In this document: positions 63,336-64,000 of the stretch, in pieces
Layout of the letters: each line of letters begins with the position of its first letter
Position numbering within the stretch: the first letter of the stretch is position 1
From: Owenia fusiformis
Taxonomy: Eukaryota > Annelida > Polychaeta > Sabellida > Oweniidae
DNA: 64,000 nucleotides
Assembly: GCA_903813345.2 (NCBI GenBank)
Contig: CAIIXF020000004.1
Coordinates: 10,610,196 to 10,674,195, forward strand
Reading direction: 5' to 3'
Translations under genes and position numbers: made by a program
The notes under the pieces: generated by a model
Told to the model about the DNA's origin: nothing
Databases searched by the model: none
What the model saw: the letters and a program-made list of their open reading frames with translations, nothing else

Positions 63336-64000
63336 ATATTTTTGCTGAATTATTTTTACAAAATTATCGCATATAACTACTGTTGACAATAAAACAGGCT
63401 TTTACAACAAAGTATACCTGCAATTATTTATAAAGATACTAAATAATTAACGTATGAAAACTCAAACAAAGTATTATCGCGCGCTTACTTTTAAGACATT
63501 CAAAATGGCTGCCATGACTGAGCTAACAGGTCCAAAACCTAGTCAGATGTAGAATGAAGTAAGCTGAACAAGATGTTAACGTTTTTTGTATGCACTAAAA
63601 AGTTATCTCTGTAGTGGTTTTGGAGAAAACCGCCGGACGAACGTACGTACGTACGGACGGACGGACCCGCCTAGGCCGACAATATGGCCCCACCCTAAGT
63701 TGTGAGGACATAAAAACTAGATCGCTTAAATTGAACTAAGTTCAATTCTAGACTCCATATTCCAGATTTTTTATTAAAAAGTGATTTTGACATCTGATAT
63801 CGATTAATAAATGAGAAAAAGTATGTGTATATTCTATTCTTACTAAGTTTATAAAAGCAAAATCTTGTACCTTTTCGGGAGATAAAGTCATGAATAAACA
63901 GTTTTTAGTATAAAAACAAAATATTTAAATGAACAAAAGATAATCCCTCATTAAATTCCATTTCTTGCATTTTCATGAGGCCTGGAAAGTCCCGTTGAAA
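63336..64000. other. No gene recognised
   Basis: AT-rich sequence with one more eroded array-like word (cattcaaaatggctgccatg at 63500) and a (acgt)/(ggac) run at 63640-63665. Nothing else is seen to the right edge. Confidence 0.5.

Noticed and set aside
1-64000. Bacterial operon features (Shine-Dalgarno sites, terminators, origins)
   Set aside because: Split genes, a LINE and polyadenylation show a eukaryotic nuclear genome.

Overview
The window is animal nuclear DNA: AT-rich, intron-bearing, and crowded with repeats. There are split genes with GT/AG junctions, a polyadenylated non-LTR retrotransposon, many Tc1/mariner-type inverted-repeat elements, satellites and tRNA-like fragments. The two host genes I can read are a secreted carbonic-anhydrase-like/von Willebrand factor A protein and a DEG/ENaC channel. 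They suggest a marine invertebrate, perhaps a lophotrochozoan such as a mollusc or brachiopod, but the sequence alone does not fix the species.

About 3.5-36.3 kb, minus strand, is one long gene. I rebuilt 15 coding exons by hand from splice sites and matching codon phases. It starts at 36253 with a 15-residue signal peptide, followed by an alpha-carbonic-anhydrase (CA) domain (exons 2-9), a first VWA domain (exons 10-14), a Thr/Pro-rich linker (exons 14-15) and the start of a second VWA domain (exon 15). The 3' end lies beyond the left edge. The CA fold is recognisable and keeps the secretory-type cysteine pair, but all three zinc-binding histidines appear to be replaced, so it should not be an enzyme. 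The gene looks like an extracellular matrix or biomineral-matrix protein that joins a dead CA module to VWA protein-interaction modules. In two of its introns the tail of the preceding exon, together with its 5' splice site, has been multiplied into a tandem array.

The introns hold most of the repeats: a mariner-like element with a decayed transposase (26.2-27.2 kb), another mariner remnant (9.9-10.25 kb), several MITE or foldback elements, an 11.2-kb structure with TA-flanked ends and near-identical 1.4-kb inverted arms (12.34-23.53 kb), and a decayed LINE reverse transcriptase (34.2-34.9 kb). The left edge (1-2.4 kb) is satellite and tandem MITE sequence.

From 36.4 to 50.3 kb I see no intact host gene, only repeats: foldbacks, a decayed LINE 3' end (42.3-43.3 kb), a degenerate 14-15-bp array (45.0-45.5 kb) and two TA-flanked foldback elements (47.8-48.6 and 49.06-49.94 kb). 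At 50.38-55.67 kb on the minus strand lies a full-length L1/Tx1-type LINE with both ORFs open, a poly(A) tail and a 16-bp target-site duplication.

At 58.16-60.47 kb on the plus strand is a DEG/ENaC sodium-channel subunit coded without introns over its whole channel region. Its N-terminal reading frame is displaced by one base from the channel frame near 58.65 kb. The last part (61.8-63.3 kb) is a 155-bp tandem array interrupted by an element carrying a near-perfect 66-bp-stem hairpin.
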